From the NCBI RefSeq assembly GCF_900107135.1, contig NZ_FNOV01000009.1, forward strand, positions 25,130-89,129: a stretch of DNA of 64,000 nucleotides, written 5' to 3'. The position numbers were made by a program, and so were the translations under genes. Every line of letters begins with the position of its first letter. Positions within the stretch are counted from its first letter, which is position 1. The notes under the pieces were generated by a model that ran no database searches, had not been told where the DNA came from, and was given only the letters and a program-made list of their open reading frames with translations. This DNA is from Hymenobacter psychrophilus. Its GTDB lineage: Bacteria; Bacteroidota; Bacteroidia; Cytophagales; Hymenobacteraceae. Below are positions 35,637 to 45,168 of the stretch, piece after piece.

Positions 35637-35873
35637 ATGAACCATTTCGAGCCCCCGATCCAGTGGAGCGACCACGAGGACGTTGCCATTGCCCTGTACG
35701 AGAAGTTCGGCAACGAATTCGGCGAGCCTAAAATTTACCGCGTTCGGTTTACCGAGCTGCTGGACTGGGTGCTGAGCCTGCCCAACTTTGAGGGCACCCG
35801 CGAGCAGGCCAACGAAGGCCACCTGGAGCAGATTCAGGCCAAGTGGGTGTACGAGTGGCGCGACAACCAATAG
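35637..35873 (+). CDS. iscX: Iron-sulfur assembly protein IscX (YfhJ)
   Basis: A 78-residue acidic protein with the IscX layout: MNHFEPPIQWSDHEDVAIALYEKFGNE..., then FTELLDWVLSLPNFEG and the ending QAKWVYEWRDNQ. IscX binds IscS and iron and modulates cluster assembly in the cytoplasm. Length matches the family (about 65-80). It follows the ferredoxin gene by about 105 bp. Confidence 0.88.
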   Translation: MNHFEPPIQWSDHEDVAIALYEKFGNEFGEPKIYRVRFTELLDWVLSLPNFEGTREQANEGHLEQIQAKWVYEWRDNQ

Positions 35874-35949
35874 GCCGTCCGGCCGTGTGCTGCCAGTCAG
35901 TTCTTTCTGTTATTAGTGCACGGCAAGCTGGCCGGGGCGCGCATTTGCT

Positions 35950-36453
35950 ATGCATGATATGTCGTCGAGCGTTGATTTAAAAGCAGTCAAAGTATTCATT
36001 CTGGATGTGGACGGGGTGCTGACTGATGGCACCCTGCTCGCCTTCAACTCGGGCGAGCAAGTCCGTACCTTCCATATCCGCGACGGGTACGCCGTGCGCC
36101 ATGCCCTGCGGCAGGGCTACCGGGTGGCCGTTATTTCGGGCCGCGAAGAGCAGGGCGTCCGCAAGCGGCTGGAGTCGCTCGATGTGCGCGACATCTATCT
36201 GGGGGTTGATGACAAGATGAAAATCTTCAACAACTACCTCAACACCTATCACCTCGAAACGGCCAACATTGCCTACATGGGCGACGATATGCCCGACCTG
36301 GAGGTGATGCGCCGCTGCGCTGTGGCCGCCTGCCCCGCCGATGCTGCCGCCGATGTGCGGGCCATCAGCAACTACGTGGCCCAGCTGCCCGGCGGCCACG
36401 GGGCCGTGCGCGAACTGATAGAAGCCGTGATGAAGGCCCAGGGTACCTGGTAA
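35950..36453 (+). CDS. kdsC: HAD-family phosphatase, KDO-8-phosphate phosphatase (KdsC) type
   Basis: Removes phosphate from 3-deoxy-D-manno-octulosonate 8-phosphate in lipopolysaccharide core synthesis. HAD motifs are seen: I, LDVDGVLTDG (D19 and D21); II, VISGREE; III/IV, MGDDMPDLEVM. The short cap-less form of 167 residues and the ending GGHGAVRELIEAVMKAQGTW are typical of KdsC. ATG at 35950 with a second Met at 35959 possible. It sits between IscX and a UbiA gene and ends with an intrinsic terminator. Confidence 0.88.
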   Translation: MHDMSSSVDLKAVKVFILDVDGVLTDGTLLAFNSGEQVRTFHIRDGYAVRHALRQGYRVAVISGREEQGVRKRLESLDVRDIYLGVDDKMKIFNNYLNTYHLETANIAYMGDDMPDLEVMRRCAVAACPADAAADVRAISNYVAQLPGGHGAVRELIEAVMKAQGTW

Positions 36454-36573
36454 ACACTGGTTAGCAGCGCAGAACTGTAACTTCCGGCCCAACTTTCTCC
36501 TCCGGCCAGCCGGAGCGCAGTACCCGGACGGACGGCAAAGCGGGCGTGGCGGCGCGGCAAGTCGGCTGCAAAT

Positions 36574-36602
36574 GCCTCTTCTGGTTTCGGGAGAGGCTTT
36601 TT
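36574..36602 (+). terminator. Intrinsic terminator after kdsC
   Basis: Stem GCCTCT / AGAGGC (36574-36579 with 36592-36597), 12-base loop, followed by TTTTT. About 120 bp after the kdsC stop; spacer before it holds no recognisable gene. Confidence 0.6.
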
Positions 36603-36663
36603 CAGGCCCTTTGGCTACGGCTGGTCCATCTTTGTATTTCCTATCGTCTTTACGGCCTCGTCT

Positions 36664-37593
36664 ATGCTCGCTCGCTCGCCTTCGTTTGCCGCCGGTATTT
36701 CTGCGCGCGGGGCCGGCTCCGGGGCTGGTGGCGGCGGCTGGCAGCAGCTGGCCCGGCTGGTGCGCCTGCCCAACCTGCTGATTATGGGCCTGTGTCTGTT
36801 GCTGGTGCGCGCCTGCCTGCTGCTGCCCGCTGCGCCCTGGCGCCAGGTGCTGGCTCCCGGGTTCGGGTTGCTGCTGCTGGCGGCCCTGTGCATCGGGGCG
36901 GCCGGCTACATCATCAACGATTACTACGACGTTAAGATTGACGCCATCAACCGGCCCGGGCGGCTGGTGGTGGGGCACGGCATCAACCGGCGCCATGCCA
37001 TGCTGGCCCACCTGGTGCTTTCGGGGCTGGGCGTGGCCATCGGGGGGCTGCTTTCGCCGCTGCTGGGGCTGGTCAATTTGGGCTCGGCGCTGCTGCTGTG
37101 GGGCTACTCGGCCCGGTTTAAACGGGTAGCGCTGGTGGGCAACGTGAGCATTGCCACCCTCACGGCGGCGCTGGTGTTGCTGCCCGAGCTGCAGCTGAAC
37201 ACCGGCCGCTCGGCGGTGTGGGGCTACGCGCTGGCCGCCTTCCTGCTCACGCTGGTGCGCGAAATTGTGAAGGACGTGGAGGATATGCGCGGCGACGCCC
37301 AGCACGAGTGCCGCACGCTGCCGCTGGTGTGGGGCGTGCCGCGCACCAAGTGGGTAGCTGGGTTTTTTCTGGCCTGCCTGCTGCTGCTGGTAGCCGGAGC
37401 CGTGTTCAATGCCCTGTTTATGAGCCACCGCTACGGGCTGGGCCTGTGGCTGCTGGTGCTGGTGCTGGCTCCGCTGCTGGCACTGGCCGCTGCCCTGCGC
37501 CGCGCCGACCAGCGGCGGCACTTCGCTCAGCTCAGCATCTGGTGCAAAGCCATTATGCTGGCCGGGGTACTCTCGATGGTGGGGTTGGTCTGA
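36664..37593 (+). CDS. UbiA-family prenyltransferase, GGGP-synthase-like type
   Basis: A polytopic membrane prenyltransferase of 309 residues with about eight helices. Aspartate motif 1 reads NDYYDVKIDAINRPGR (near 93-108) and motif 2 KDVEDMRGDAQHECRTLP (near 203-220), which bind magnesium-diphosphate. In Bacteroidota this lineage is often called geranylgeranylglycerol-phosphate geranylgeranyltransferase; a role in quinone or unusual lipid synthesis is equally possible. The first 25 residues are low-complexity, so the true start might be later. Confidence 0.85.
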   Translation: MLARSPSFAAGISARGAGSGAGGGGWQQLARLVRLPNLLIMGLCLLLVRACLLLPAAPWRQVLAPGFGLLLLAALCIGAAGYIINDYYDVKIDAINRPGRLVVGHGINRRHAMLAHLVLSGLGVAIGGLLSPLLGLVNLGSALLLWGYSARFKRVALVGNVSIATLTAALVLLPELQLNTGRSAVWGYALAAFLLTLVREIVKDVEDMRGDAQHECRTLPLVWGVPRTKWVAGFFLACLLLLVAGAVFNALFMSHRYGLGLWLLVLVLAPLLALAAALRRADQRRHFAQLSIWCKAIMLAGVLSMVGLV

Positions 37594-37727
37594 AAATGCC
37601 GGCAACCGCGGCTGCTACAGTTGCGTTAGCAGAGGCTACAGCCCTATTCGTGCGGCCGCTCGTGGTAGCGGCGCTGCCAGCAGGGGTTGGTTCCTTTCAC
37701 TTCTCTTCTTACCCCGGCCATCACCGT

Positions 37728-39020
37728 ATGCGCTTCTTCTACCCGTTGCTGGCGCTAAGCGCGCTGGCCACCCCGGCTGCCCTGGCGCAGTCAACTGCTC
37801 CCGATTCAGTTGCCCCTCTGCTGGCCTCGGCAGTGCTGGTCCCTGCGGCTCCCGAAATTGTAGCCCCGGCCGAACCCACTACTGAGCCTGCGGGCGCGCC
37901 GGTGGGCCTCAACCGAGCCCTGGCCCCAGCTACTACCACCAAAATCAGGCTCACGCCCTCCGACCCCGATAAGCCGAGTTTCCTGCCCGTGCCCATTGCT
38001 TTTTATCAGCAGGAAACCGGTTTTGCTGGCGGCGTGGCCATTTTGCCGGTGTGGCGCTTCGGCACCGATACCACGGTGCGTAAATCCAATGCCCGCCTGA
38101 TTGCCTGGATTTCGCAGAAAAAGCAGACCACCGTACAGCTCACGCACACCATTTTTACCAAGGAAGAGAAGTTCTTTTTCTCGGGCGAATTGAGCTACTT
38201 CGACCTGGCGTTTAAGTACTACGGCCGCGGCAACGACACCAACGAGGACGTGTATTCCAACATCCAGTACCCACTGTGGGTGTTTGATGAGAAGGCCCTT
38301 GTAAAGGTGATGCCTAACCTGTTCGTGGGCCTGCGCTACCGCCTCACCGACCTGGGCGAGGTTAAATTAAAGGACGGCGACGACGAAAGCACGCCCGGTC
38401 CCTATGAAGAGATTCCGGCCGAGCAGCGCGGCGGCTACACCACATCGGGCGTGGGCCCGGCGCTGCTTTACGACAGCCGCGACAACGTGCTGGCCACGTA
38501 TCAGGGCAATTTCGTAGATGCGCACGTACTATTTGCCGGCAAGGGCCTGGGTAGCGACTACAACTTCACCCGCTACATGGTGGACGCGCGCCACTTCAAC
38601 CCGCTGTTCGGCTCCAACAACACAATTCTGGCGCTGCAGTTTCTGGGCCAGTACCACACGGGCGACGTGCCGTTCCGCGAGTGGGGCGGCATGGGCGCCA
38701 CGCTCGGCGGCTCTCTTTACAACAATGCCTACCTGATGCGTGGCATTTACGAAGGCCGCTACCGCGACCGGCAGTTCACTACGGCCCAGGCCGAAATCCG
38801 GCAGAAGCTGTTCTGGCGCATCGATGGGGCCGTGTTTGGGGCCGTGGGCCAGGTTGCGCCTAACATCGATGAGTATAGCTTTGACCGCATGCGCTACGCC
38901 GGTGGAGCAGGAATACGCTTCCGCTTCAACCGCCGCGACCGGCTCAATATCCGCCTCGACTACGGCGTGGGCTCGGGCGGCAACTCGGGCATCATCTTCG
39001 CCGTGGGCGAAGCGTTCTAG
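37728..39020 (+). CDS. Outer-membrane surface-antigen (Omp85-like) barrel protein
   Basis: A 430-residue protein with a signal peptide (cleavage near ALAQ, residue 20), an Ala/Pro-rich linker (about 20-70), and a 16-strand beta-barrel resembling the Omp85/D15 C-terminal domain: strands include FVGLRYRLTDLG, TSGVGPALLYDSRDNVLATYQG and the final IIFAVGEAF with a C-terminal Phe. No POTRA domains are present, so it is a barrel-only relative of BamA/TamA. Function unknown. The ATG at 37728 begins the signal peptide; the frame upstream is open but overlaps the ubiA coding sequence. Confidence 0.85.
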   Translation: MRFFYPLLALSALATPAALAQSTAPDSVAPLLASAVLVPAAPEIVAPAEPTTEPAGAPVGLNRALAPATTTKIRLTPSDPDKPSFLPVPIAFYQQETGFAGGVAILPVWRFGTDTTVRKSNARLIAWISQKKQTTVQLTHTIFTKEEKFFFSGELSYFDLAFKYYGRGNDTNEDVYSNIQYPLWVFDEKALVKVMPNLFVGLRYRLTDLGEVKLKDGDDESTPGPYEEIPAEQRGGYTTSGVGPALLYDSRDNVLATYQGNFVDAHVLFAGKGLGSDYNFTRYMVDARHFNPLFGSNNTILALQFLGQYHTGDVPFREWGGMGATLGGSLYNNAYLMRGIYEGRYRDRQFTTAQAEIRQKLFWRIDGAVFGAVGQVAPNIDEYSFDRMRYAGGAGIRFRFNRRDRLNIRLDYGVGSGGNSGIIFAVGEAF

Positions 39021-39043
39021 CTCTTTTTCGCTACCAGCTACCA

Positions 39044-39090
39044 GCTGCAGGCTGCAGGTGCTTTCGGGCGGCCTGCGGCCTGCAGCTTTT
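39044..39090 (+). terminator. Intrinsic terminator after the barrel gene
   Basis: Stem GCTGCAGGCTGCAGG / CCTGCGGCCTGCAGC with one mismatch, 13-base loop, then TTTT. Located about 25 bp after the stop. Confidence 0.7.
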
Positions 39091-39177
39091 GCTTTTTCGG
39101 GCTTCAAAGCTCATCAGTAGGGGTTTTTGCTGATTTCGAGGTCAACCGTACACCGTGCGCCTCGTAAAAAGCAGCGC

Positions 39178-40356
39178 ATGGACTACGCCACTCCGCACCG
39201 CTTTCATTCGGCCCATCCCAACAACGCGGCGTTGCCCGTTTCGCCCTGGAGCCATTTGCCGCCGCCTTTCCCAACATTGCGGGCCACTGTCATTATTCCG
39301 GCCAAGGATGAAGCGGATGCGCTGCCCGCCACGCTGGCCGCGCTGGCTGCCCAAACCAACGAGCAGGGCGAGCCGCTGCCGCCCGGCTGCTTCGAGGTGC
39401 TGGTGCTGGCCAATAACTGCACCGATGGCACGGCCGCGGTCATACGGGCCTTCGCCGCCACCCACCCGGCCCTGGCCCTGCACGTCGCCGAGCTGACGCT
39501 GCCCCCCACCGAGGCCCATGTGGGCCGGGCCCGCCGCCTGCTCATGGATGAGGCCGCCCAGCGGCTGGAGCTGGCCGGCCAGCCCCGCGCCGCCATCATC
39601 AGCACCGATGCCGATACCCGCGTGGCGCCCGACTGGCTGGCCGCAACGTTCCGGGAGCTGGCGCTGGGCGTTGAGGCCGTGGCCGGCCGCATTCTGATGG
39701 AAGAAACCAGCCGGGCCTGTCCTGTGCGCCGCTGCCAGCTCCAGGATGCCGCCTACCAGCTGCTGCGGGCCCAGCTCGAAACCCAGCTCGACCCGCAGCC
39801 CCACGAGCCCTGGCCCCGCCATCACCAGCATTTTGGGGCCAGCCTGGCCGTTACGGTGGCTGCCTACCGGCAAGTGGGTGGGCTGCCGGTGGTGCCGTTT
39901 CTGGAAGATGAAGCCCTGTATCAGGCCTTACTACGCCACGATTTACGGGTGCGCCATAGTCCGGCCGTGCGCGTGTTTACTTCGGGCCGGCAGCAGGGGC
40001 GGGTGGCCGTGGGCCTCTCGTGGCAGCTGCGCGAATGGGCCCGCCTGGGCGCGCAGCAACTACTGGTGCCCGACCCTGCCACCCTAGTGCACGAGTTGAA
40101 CCTGCGCCGCCGGCTGCGGCAGCAGTGGCAACTGGCCCAGCATGGCGAAACACGCAAGCAAGAGGTGGCAGGGCTGGAAGAAATACCGGCCGAAGTGCTG
40201 GCAGCCTTGCCCGGCTACGCCACTTTCGGGGCCTGCTGGGAGTGGGCCCGCCCGCTGCTGCTGCCCAATCCGACGCCCCAGGTGCCGCTGGCACTAGGCA
40301 TTGCCACGCTACGCACTGAGCTGGCACGGACACCGGTTCTGATCAGTGGTTGGTGA
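39178..40356 (+). CDS. Family 2 glycosyltransferase
   Basis: A 392-residue GT-A glycosyltransferase. Seen: the nucleotide-sugar-binding start VIIPAKDEADALPATLAALA, VLVLANNCTDGTAAVIR, and the metal motif STDADTRVAPDWL (DxD). The acceptor region includes HQHFGASLAVTVAAYRQVGG. No membrane segment is seen, unlike NodC or cellulose synthase. It is convergent with the three-gene methyltransferase/deacetylase/flavoprotein set and may form one pathway with them. Start at 39178 (ATG) preferred over an upstream TTG at 39127. Confidence 0.85.
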   Translation: MDYATPHRFHSAHPNNAALPVSPWSHLPPPFPTLRATVIIPAKDEADALPATLAALAAQTNEQGEPLPPGCFEVLVLANNCTDGTAAVIRAFAATHPALALHVAELTLPPTEAHVGRARRLLMDEAAQRLELAGQPRAAIISTDADTRVAPDWLAATFRELALGVEAVAGRILMEETSRACPVRRCQLQDAAYQLLRAQLETQLDPQPHEPWPRHHQHFGASLAVTVAAYRQVGGLPVVPFLEDEALYQALLRHDLRVRHSPAVRVFTSGRQQGRVAVGLSWQLREWARLGAQQLLVPDPATLVHELNLRRRLRQQWQLAQHGETRKQEVAGLEEIPAEVLAALPGYATFGACWEWARPLLLPNPTPQVPLALGIATLRTELARTPVLISGW

Positions 40357-40359
40357 GGA

Positions 40360-40410
40360 AACATCATTCAGAGCATGGGTCTTGATGCGCCATATGCTCT
40401 GAATAACGTT
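40360..40410. repeat. Short dispersed palindrome
   Basis: The arms AACATCATTCAGAGCAT (40360-40376) and ATGCTCTGAATAACGTT (40394-40410) are inverted copies. It lies between convergent genes, so it may act as terminator for both. Same core as 46228-46268 (TCATTCAGAGC). Confidence 0.75.
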
Positions 40411-40414
40411 CCGC

Positions 40415-40449
40415 CACTAATCACTAATCACTAATCACTAATCACTAAC
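40415..40449. repeat. Five 7-bp tandem units
   Basis: CACTAAT repeated four times, then CACTAAC, directly after the palindrome at 40360. The word is closely related to the unit before ccmF (CACTAAG). Confidence 0.9.
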
Positions 40450-40452
40450 CAG

Positions 40453-41055
40453 CTACCGGCGCTCCAGCACGTCGAGGCGGTACTTTTCGTAGCGCTGGCC
40501 GTGTAGGTGCCGTAGGGGCCCATCGGGGGTGGCTTTTTCGAGGAAGAACTCGTGCACGGCGTCGCCGGTGAGTGGGTAGTCGTGCACGGGGGGCGTCCAG
40601 TGGACCAGCACGAGCTGGCCGCCGGCCGGCAGTGCCGCCACCAGTTGGTCGGCGGCGCGGGCCAAGTCGGCCGGGCTCCAGTAGTAACCTACTTCCGACA
40701 CCAGAATCAGGTCGAACTGGCCTGGGGGGAATTCATTGGGTACCCGCAGCAACTGCAGCTCCACCTGCGGCAGGTCGGCGCAACGCTGGCGGGCCTGCTG
40801 CAGGGCGGCCTCGGCCACATCAACGGCCAGCAGGTAGTCGCAGCGTGGGGCCAGCCGGGCCGTAAGAATGCCCAGTGAGCAGCCGATTTCAAAAGCCCGC
40901 GCGTAGTGTTCGCGGGGCAATGCGGCCAGCGTGGCGGCGTATTTCTCCTGCTCGTAGGCGCTGGTGGCAAAGTCCCAGGGGTCCTGGTTGGCCTCGTACA
41001 CTTTATCGAAATAGTCGGGCGGCAGCGTGTGCGGCTGGTTGGGGTTCGGCTCCAT
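40453..41055 (-). CDS. NodS-like SAM-dependent methyltransferase
   Basis: A 200-residue class I methyltransferase. Motif I is FEIGCSLGILTARLAP (near 57-72), followed by DYLLAVDVAEAAL (SAM ribose contact) and FDLILVSEVGYYW (motif IV region). The N-terminal segment DYFDKVYEANQDPWDFATSAYEQEKYAATLAALP matches the NodS type, which N-methylates a deacetylated glucosamine. Whether it acts on a sugar amine is inferred from that likeness and from the PIG-L deacetylase gene upstream. Confidence 0.85.
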   Translation of the reverse strand: MEPNPNQPHTLPPDYFDKVYEANQDPWDFATSAYEQEKYAATLAALPREHYARAFEIGCSLGILTARLAPRCDYLLAVDVAEAALQQARQRCADLPQVELQLLRVPNEFPPGQFDLILVSEVGYYWSPADLARAADQLVAALPAGGQLVLVHWTPPVHDYPLTGDAVHEFFLEKATPDGPLRHLHGQRYEKYRLDVLERR

Positions 41056-41167
41056 GTATAAATCCAGTTAGTTGATATGCAGATGATTGAGGCAAAAAAA
41101 GGCAAGCGCTCTGCGAGATAGAACGAAAGCGGACAGCTAAAAGCCAATAGCTCAGTAGTTCAATAAC

Positions 41168-41905
41168 TCAGGCGGTGGCCTCCAGGTACACTTCGATGGG
41201 GTTCTCAAAGTGCTCCAGCATGGTGGGCGCCAGCGTGAAACCTGCGGGGTCGTCGTCGATGCAGGAGCCGGGCAACTGCGAAGCGTGGGCAGCAATGGCG
41301 CGCTGCTTCTCGGCCAGCACCGAGCTGATATTGAGCTGCCAACCGCTTACCTCGCCGGGTTGGGGCAGGTCGGCGGGGGCAGCCCGCTCCCAGGCCCAGA
41401 CCAGATATTCGACCAGACGTGGCGAAGGCAGCATTTGCGCCAGTGCGGCCCGTACGAGCTGGCTGCTGGCGCGATGGTCGGGGTGGGGGTCACGCCGCCA
41501 GGGGCACAGCACGGTGGCCGGCTGCTTTTCCTGAAAAAACTCGACCAAGCGGGCCACAGCTGCCGCGCCGGCCGGTGCATCGGGGCCGGGTACCTGGCTA
41601 TCGGGCAGGCGTAGCGTCAGCAAATTGGCCGGATTCAGACCCAACTCGGCCAGCGCCAGGCGCAGCTCGGTTTCGCGCAACGCCTGGCGGGCCGGGGCCG
41701 GAAACCTGGCCGAGTTGGGATGCGACATCGTGCCGTCGCTCATCAGTACGCACCAGACGGGCACCTGGGCGCGGGCTAGCAGCGCCAGCAGCCCGCCGCA
41801 GCCCAGGCTTTCGTCGTCGGGGTGCGGGGCAATTACCACGGTTGGCCCCAGCGTGGCGGCATAGGTGACCGGCTGCAGGGGTAGGGCATTGAAATCAAAG
41901 TTCAT
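41168..41905 (-). CDS. PIG-L family deacetylase
   Basis: A 245-residue zinc-dependent N-deacetylase of the PIG-L/LmbE family, which removes acetyl groups from GlcNAc-type sugars. Metal motif 1 is VIAPHPDDESLGCGG (near 24-38) and motif 2 is PHPDHRASSQL (near 143-153). Length is normal. It lies between the methyltransferase (downstream) and the flavoprotein (upstream) on the same strand, with roughly 105-110 bp spacers carrying heptad repeats. Confidence 0.92.
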   Translation of the reverse strand: MNFDFNALPLQPVTYAATLGPTVVIAPHPDDESLGCGGLLALLARAQVPVWCVLMSDGTMSHPNSARFPAPARQALRETELRLALAELGLNPANLLTLRLPDSQVPGPDAPAGAAAVARLVEFFQEKQPATVLCPWRRDPHPDHRASSQLVRAALAQMLPSPRLVEYLVWAWERAAPADLPQPGEVSGWQLNISSVLAEKQRAIAAHASQLPGSCIDDDPAGFTLAPTMLEHFENPIEVYLEATA

Positions 41906-41968
41906 TCGGCGTAATTCTATAAAATGCAGTTTTCACCATCCACAACTACCCAGACTGGTCGGTCCGAA

Positions 41969-42001
41969 AGCTGTCAGCTAATAGCTAGTGACTAACAGCT
42001 C
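41969..42001. repeat. Heptad-periodic run (AGCTAAT type)
   Basis: AGCTGTC AGCTAAT AGCTAGT GACTAAC AGCTC, in the spacer between the deacetylase and the flavoprotein gene. A related run lies at about 41131-41170 in the neighbouring spacer. Confidence 0.7.
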
Positions 42002-42010
42002 ACCAAAAAC

Positions 42011-43183
42011 TTACTCGTGCCAGAGACGGTGGGCGGGGCGGGGGTGGGCCAGGGCGTAGCGGCCGGCATCGGCCAGGGCGGCATCGGGGGCGGGCTGGCG
42101 CAGGTAATGCGTCAGGTCGCGGTGCAGGCGCTCGAAGGGCTCGGGCCGCAGCAGGCCCCTGGCGCCCACGCAACGTTCGGCCAGCGGCAGCACCCGCAGG
42201 CAGATGTCCTCGATGGCCGAGCGCACGAGGTTGGCGTGGGCCACCACCGTTTCGGCATCGGCGCCGGGGCGGGCGGCCAGCTCGGCGGCGGCATGCAGCC
42301 AGTGCTGGCCGCTGGCCACCAGAATGCTCAGCTGGCCCAGGCGCTGACGCTGATAAGGGTCGTCGGTGCGGTTGAGGGCGCGCAGAAAGCGGCGGGTTTC
42401 GTCGAACACGGCCTCGGCCCCGCCCAGCTGCACGGCCGCAAACCGGATGGCCCCGCCACTAAACCAGGGCTGCTGGTAATAGTCGCCGGGGGCGCCCAGT
42501 AGCTGCTCGGGCCCCACTTCGAGCCCCGTAAAATCAACCCGGAAGCTGGCCGAGGCCCGCATGCCTAACGGCCGCCAGAACCGGGCGTCGTACTCGGGTA
42601 CCTGGGTGTCGGCGGGCAGCACCAGCATCTGCCAGCCGCCGCCATCGGGCAGGGCGGCCGTGAGCAGCGGGCGGGTGAGGTGGCCGGCACCCGAGCCGAA
42701 GGTTTTGCTGCCGCTGAGCCGGAAGCGGCCGTCGGGCAGCGGCTCCAGCTTCACCCCGTCGTGGGCCTCGGTGTTCCAGACGCCGAACAGGTGGCCCGCC
42801 CGGGCGTCGGCGGCCCAGTGCTGCACCTGTGCCGGCCGGCCGAAGCGTCCGATGAGCTGCAAAGCGTTGGTATGGCCCTCGTACACTCGGCCCACGGCCA
42901 GGTTGCCCCGCCCAATGTGGCGCAGGGTGCTGAGCAGCTCGTAAGTGTGGGCTGATTCGTTGAGGCTGCTGCCGCCCAGTGCAGCGGGCAGCGGGGCCGT
43001 CAGCAGCCCGGCTTCGCGCAGCCAGTCAAATTCCTGGGTTGGAAAACTACCTTCAACATCAGAATGGGCGGCCTGCGCGAACAGGCGCGGGGCGAGGGCA
43101 GCGGCTTGGCCGGCCGCTAGGGCCGGGGTGGCCGCGGGCGCAGCAGCCGGGATGGAGGCGGGTGGGCTAATCAGTTCGGGCAT
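42011..43183 (-). CDS. Acyl-CoA-dehydrogenase-family flavoprotein
   Basis: A 390-residue protein with the acyl-CoA dehydrogenase fold: helical N-domain (FDWLREAGLLTAPLPAALGG), beta middle domain (RFRLSGSKTFGSGAGHLTRPLL, GMRASASFRVDFTGLEV) and helical C-domain. It is divergent, and the usual catalytic Glu position cannot be named. Members include true dehydrogenases and flavin monooxygenases, so the reaction is open. It is the first gene of a three-gene minus-strand group with PIG-L and NodS-like genes. The first 30 residues are Ala/Pro-rich. Confidence 0.83.
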   Translation of the reverse strand: MPELISPPASIPAAAPAATPALAAGQAAALAPRLFAQAAHSDVEGSFPTQEFDWLREAGLLTAPLPAALGGSSLNESAHTYELLSTLRHIGRGNLAVGRVYEGHTNALQLIGRFGRPAQVQHWAADARAGHLFGVWNTEAHDGVKLEPLPDGRFRLSGSKTFGSGAGHLTRPLLTAALPDGGGWQMLVLPADTQVPEYDARFWRPLGMRASASFRVDFTGLEVGPEQLLGAPGDYYQQPWFSGGAIRFAAVQLGGAEAVFDETRRFLRALNRTDDPYQRQRLGQLSILVASGQHWLHAAAELAARPGADAETVVAHANLVRSAIEDICLRVLPLAERCVGARGLLRPEPFERLHRDLTHYLRQPAPDAALADAGRYALAHPRPAHRLWHE

Positions 43184-43370
43184 AAAAAAAGAACCGGATA
43201 ACAGGTATTTCCTCTACGCACGGTGGCCCGCTTCGGCTGCCACGGTTGAGCTGCGAAAGTGGCCTGCCAAGCCCGCGGCTGGGCCAGCTTAACAATTCGG
43301 TAACAACGGGCCGCGCGAAGGTGCCTACCTTCGCGGAGCATTTCACCAACCTATTCAGCCCCCTTCCGCC

Positions 43371-44942
<1,572 letters not shown>

Positions 44943-44950
44943 TTTAGTGA

Positions 44951-45097
44951 ATAGTGAGTAGTGAACAGTGAATAGTGAGCCCGGCTGTTATCCTGACGGT
45001 AGAAGCGAGTCGCTAAAACGGCTGTTCTTGCGTGATAAGGTCCTTCCTTCGTCAGGATGACAGCCGGGCTCACTATTCACTGTTCACTACTCACTAT
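44951..45097. repeat. Large palindrome with heptad arms between purH and mreB
   Basis: Outer arms are heptads (AGTGAGT AGTGAAC AGTGAAT AGTGAGC); the inner arms carry CCGGCTGTTATCCTGACG and its inverse ending at 45097. About 48 bp of each arm is nearly perfectly complementary. The loop holds GATAAGGTCCTTCC, also found at 57361. Confidence 0.85.
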
Positions 45098-45108
45098 GAA
45101 TTACTCCG

Positions 45109-45116
45109 TACTTTTG
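45109..45116 (+). promoter_or_regulatory. mreB: Bacteroidota -7 element (TACTTTTG) before mreB
   Basis: TACTTTTG fits TAnnTTTG and lies 53 bp upstream of the mreB start, just after the palindrome. A good -33 element at N19 is not obvious. Confidence 0.4.
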
Positions 45117-45168
45117 CCCTTCTTTTGATGGGCCAAGCGGTCCGTTCTCATTTACTTGCCGTTACGCG

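Noticed and set aside
35977..37605. Open frame of 542 codons opposite kdsC and ubiA
   Set aside because: It spans two genes with clear functional motifs on the other strand and consists of Gln/His/Arg-rich low-complexity sequence.
40415..40449. Considered as an iteron-type replication origin
   Set aside because: Only five 7-bp units, no dnaA box, no replication genes, and similar runs occur in many other spacers.
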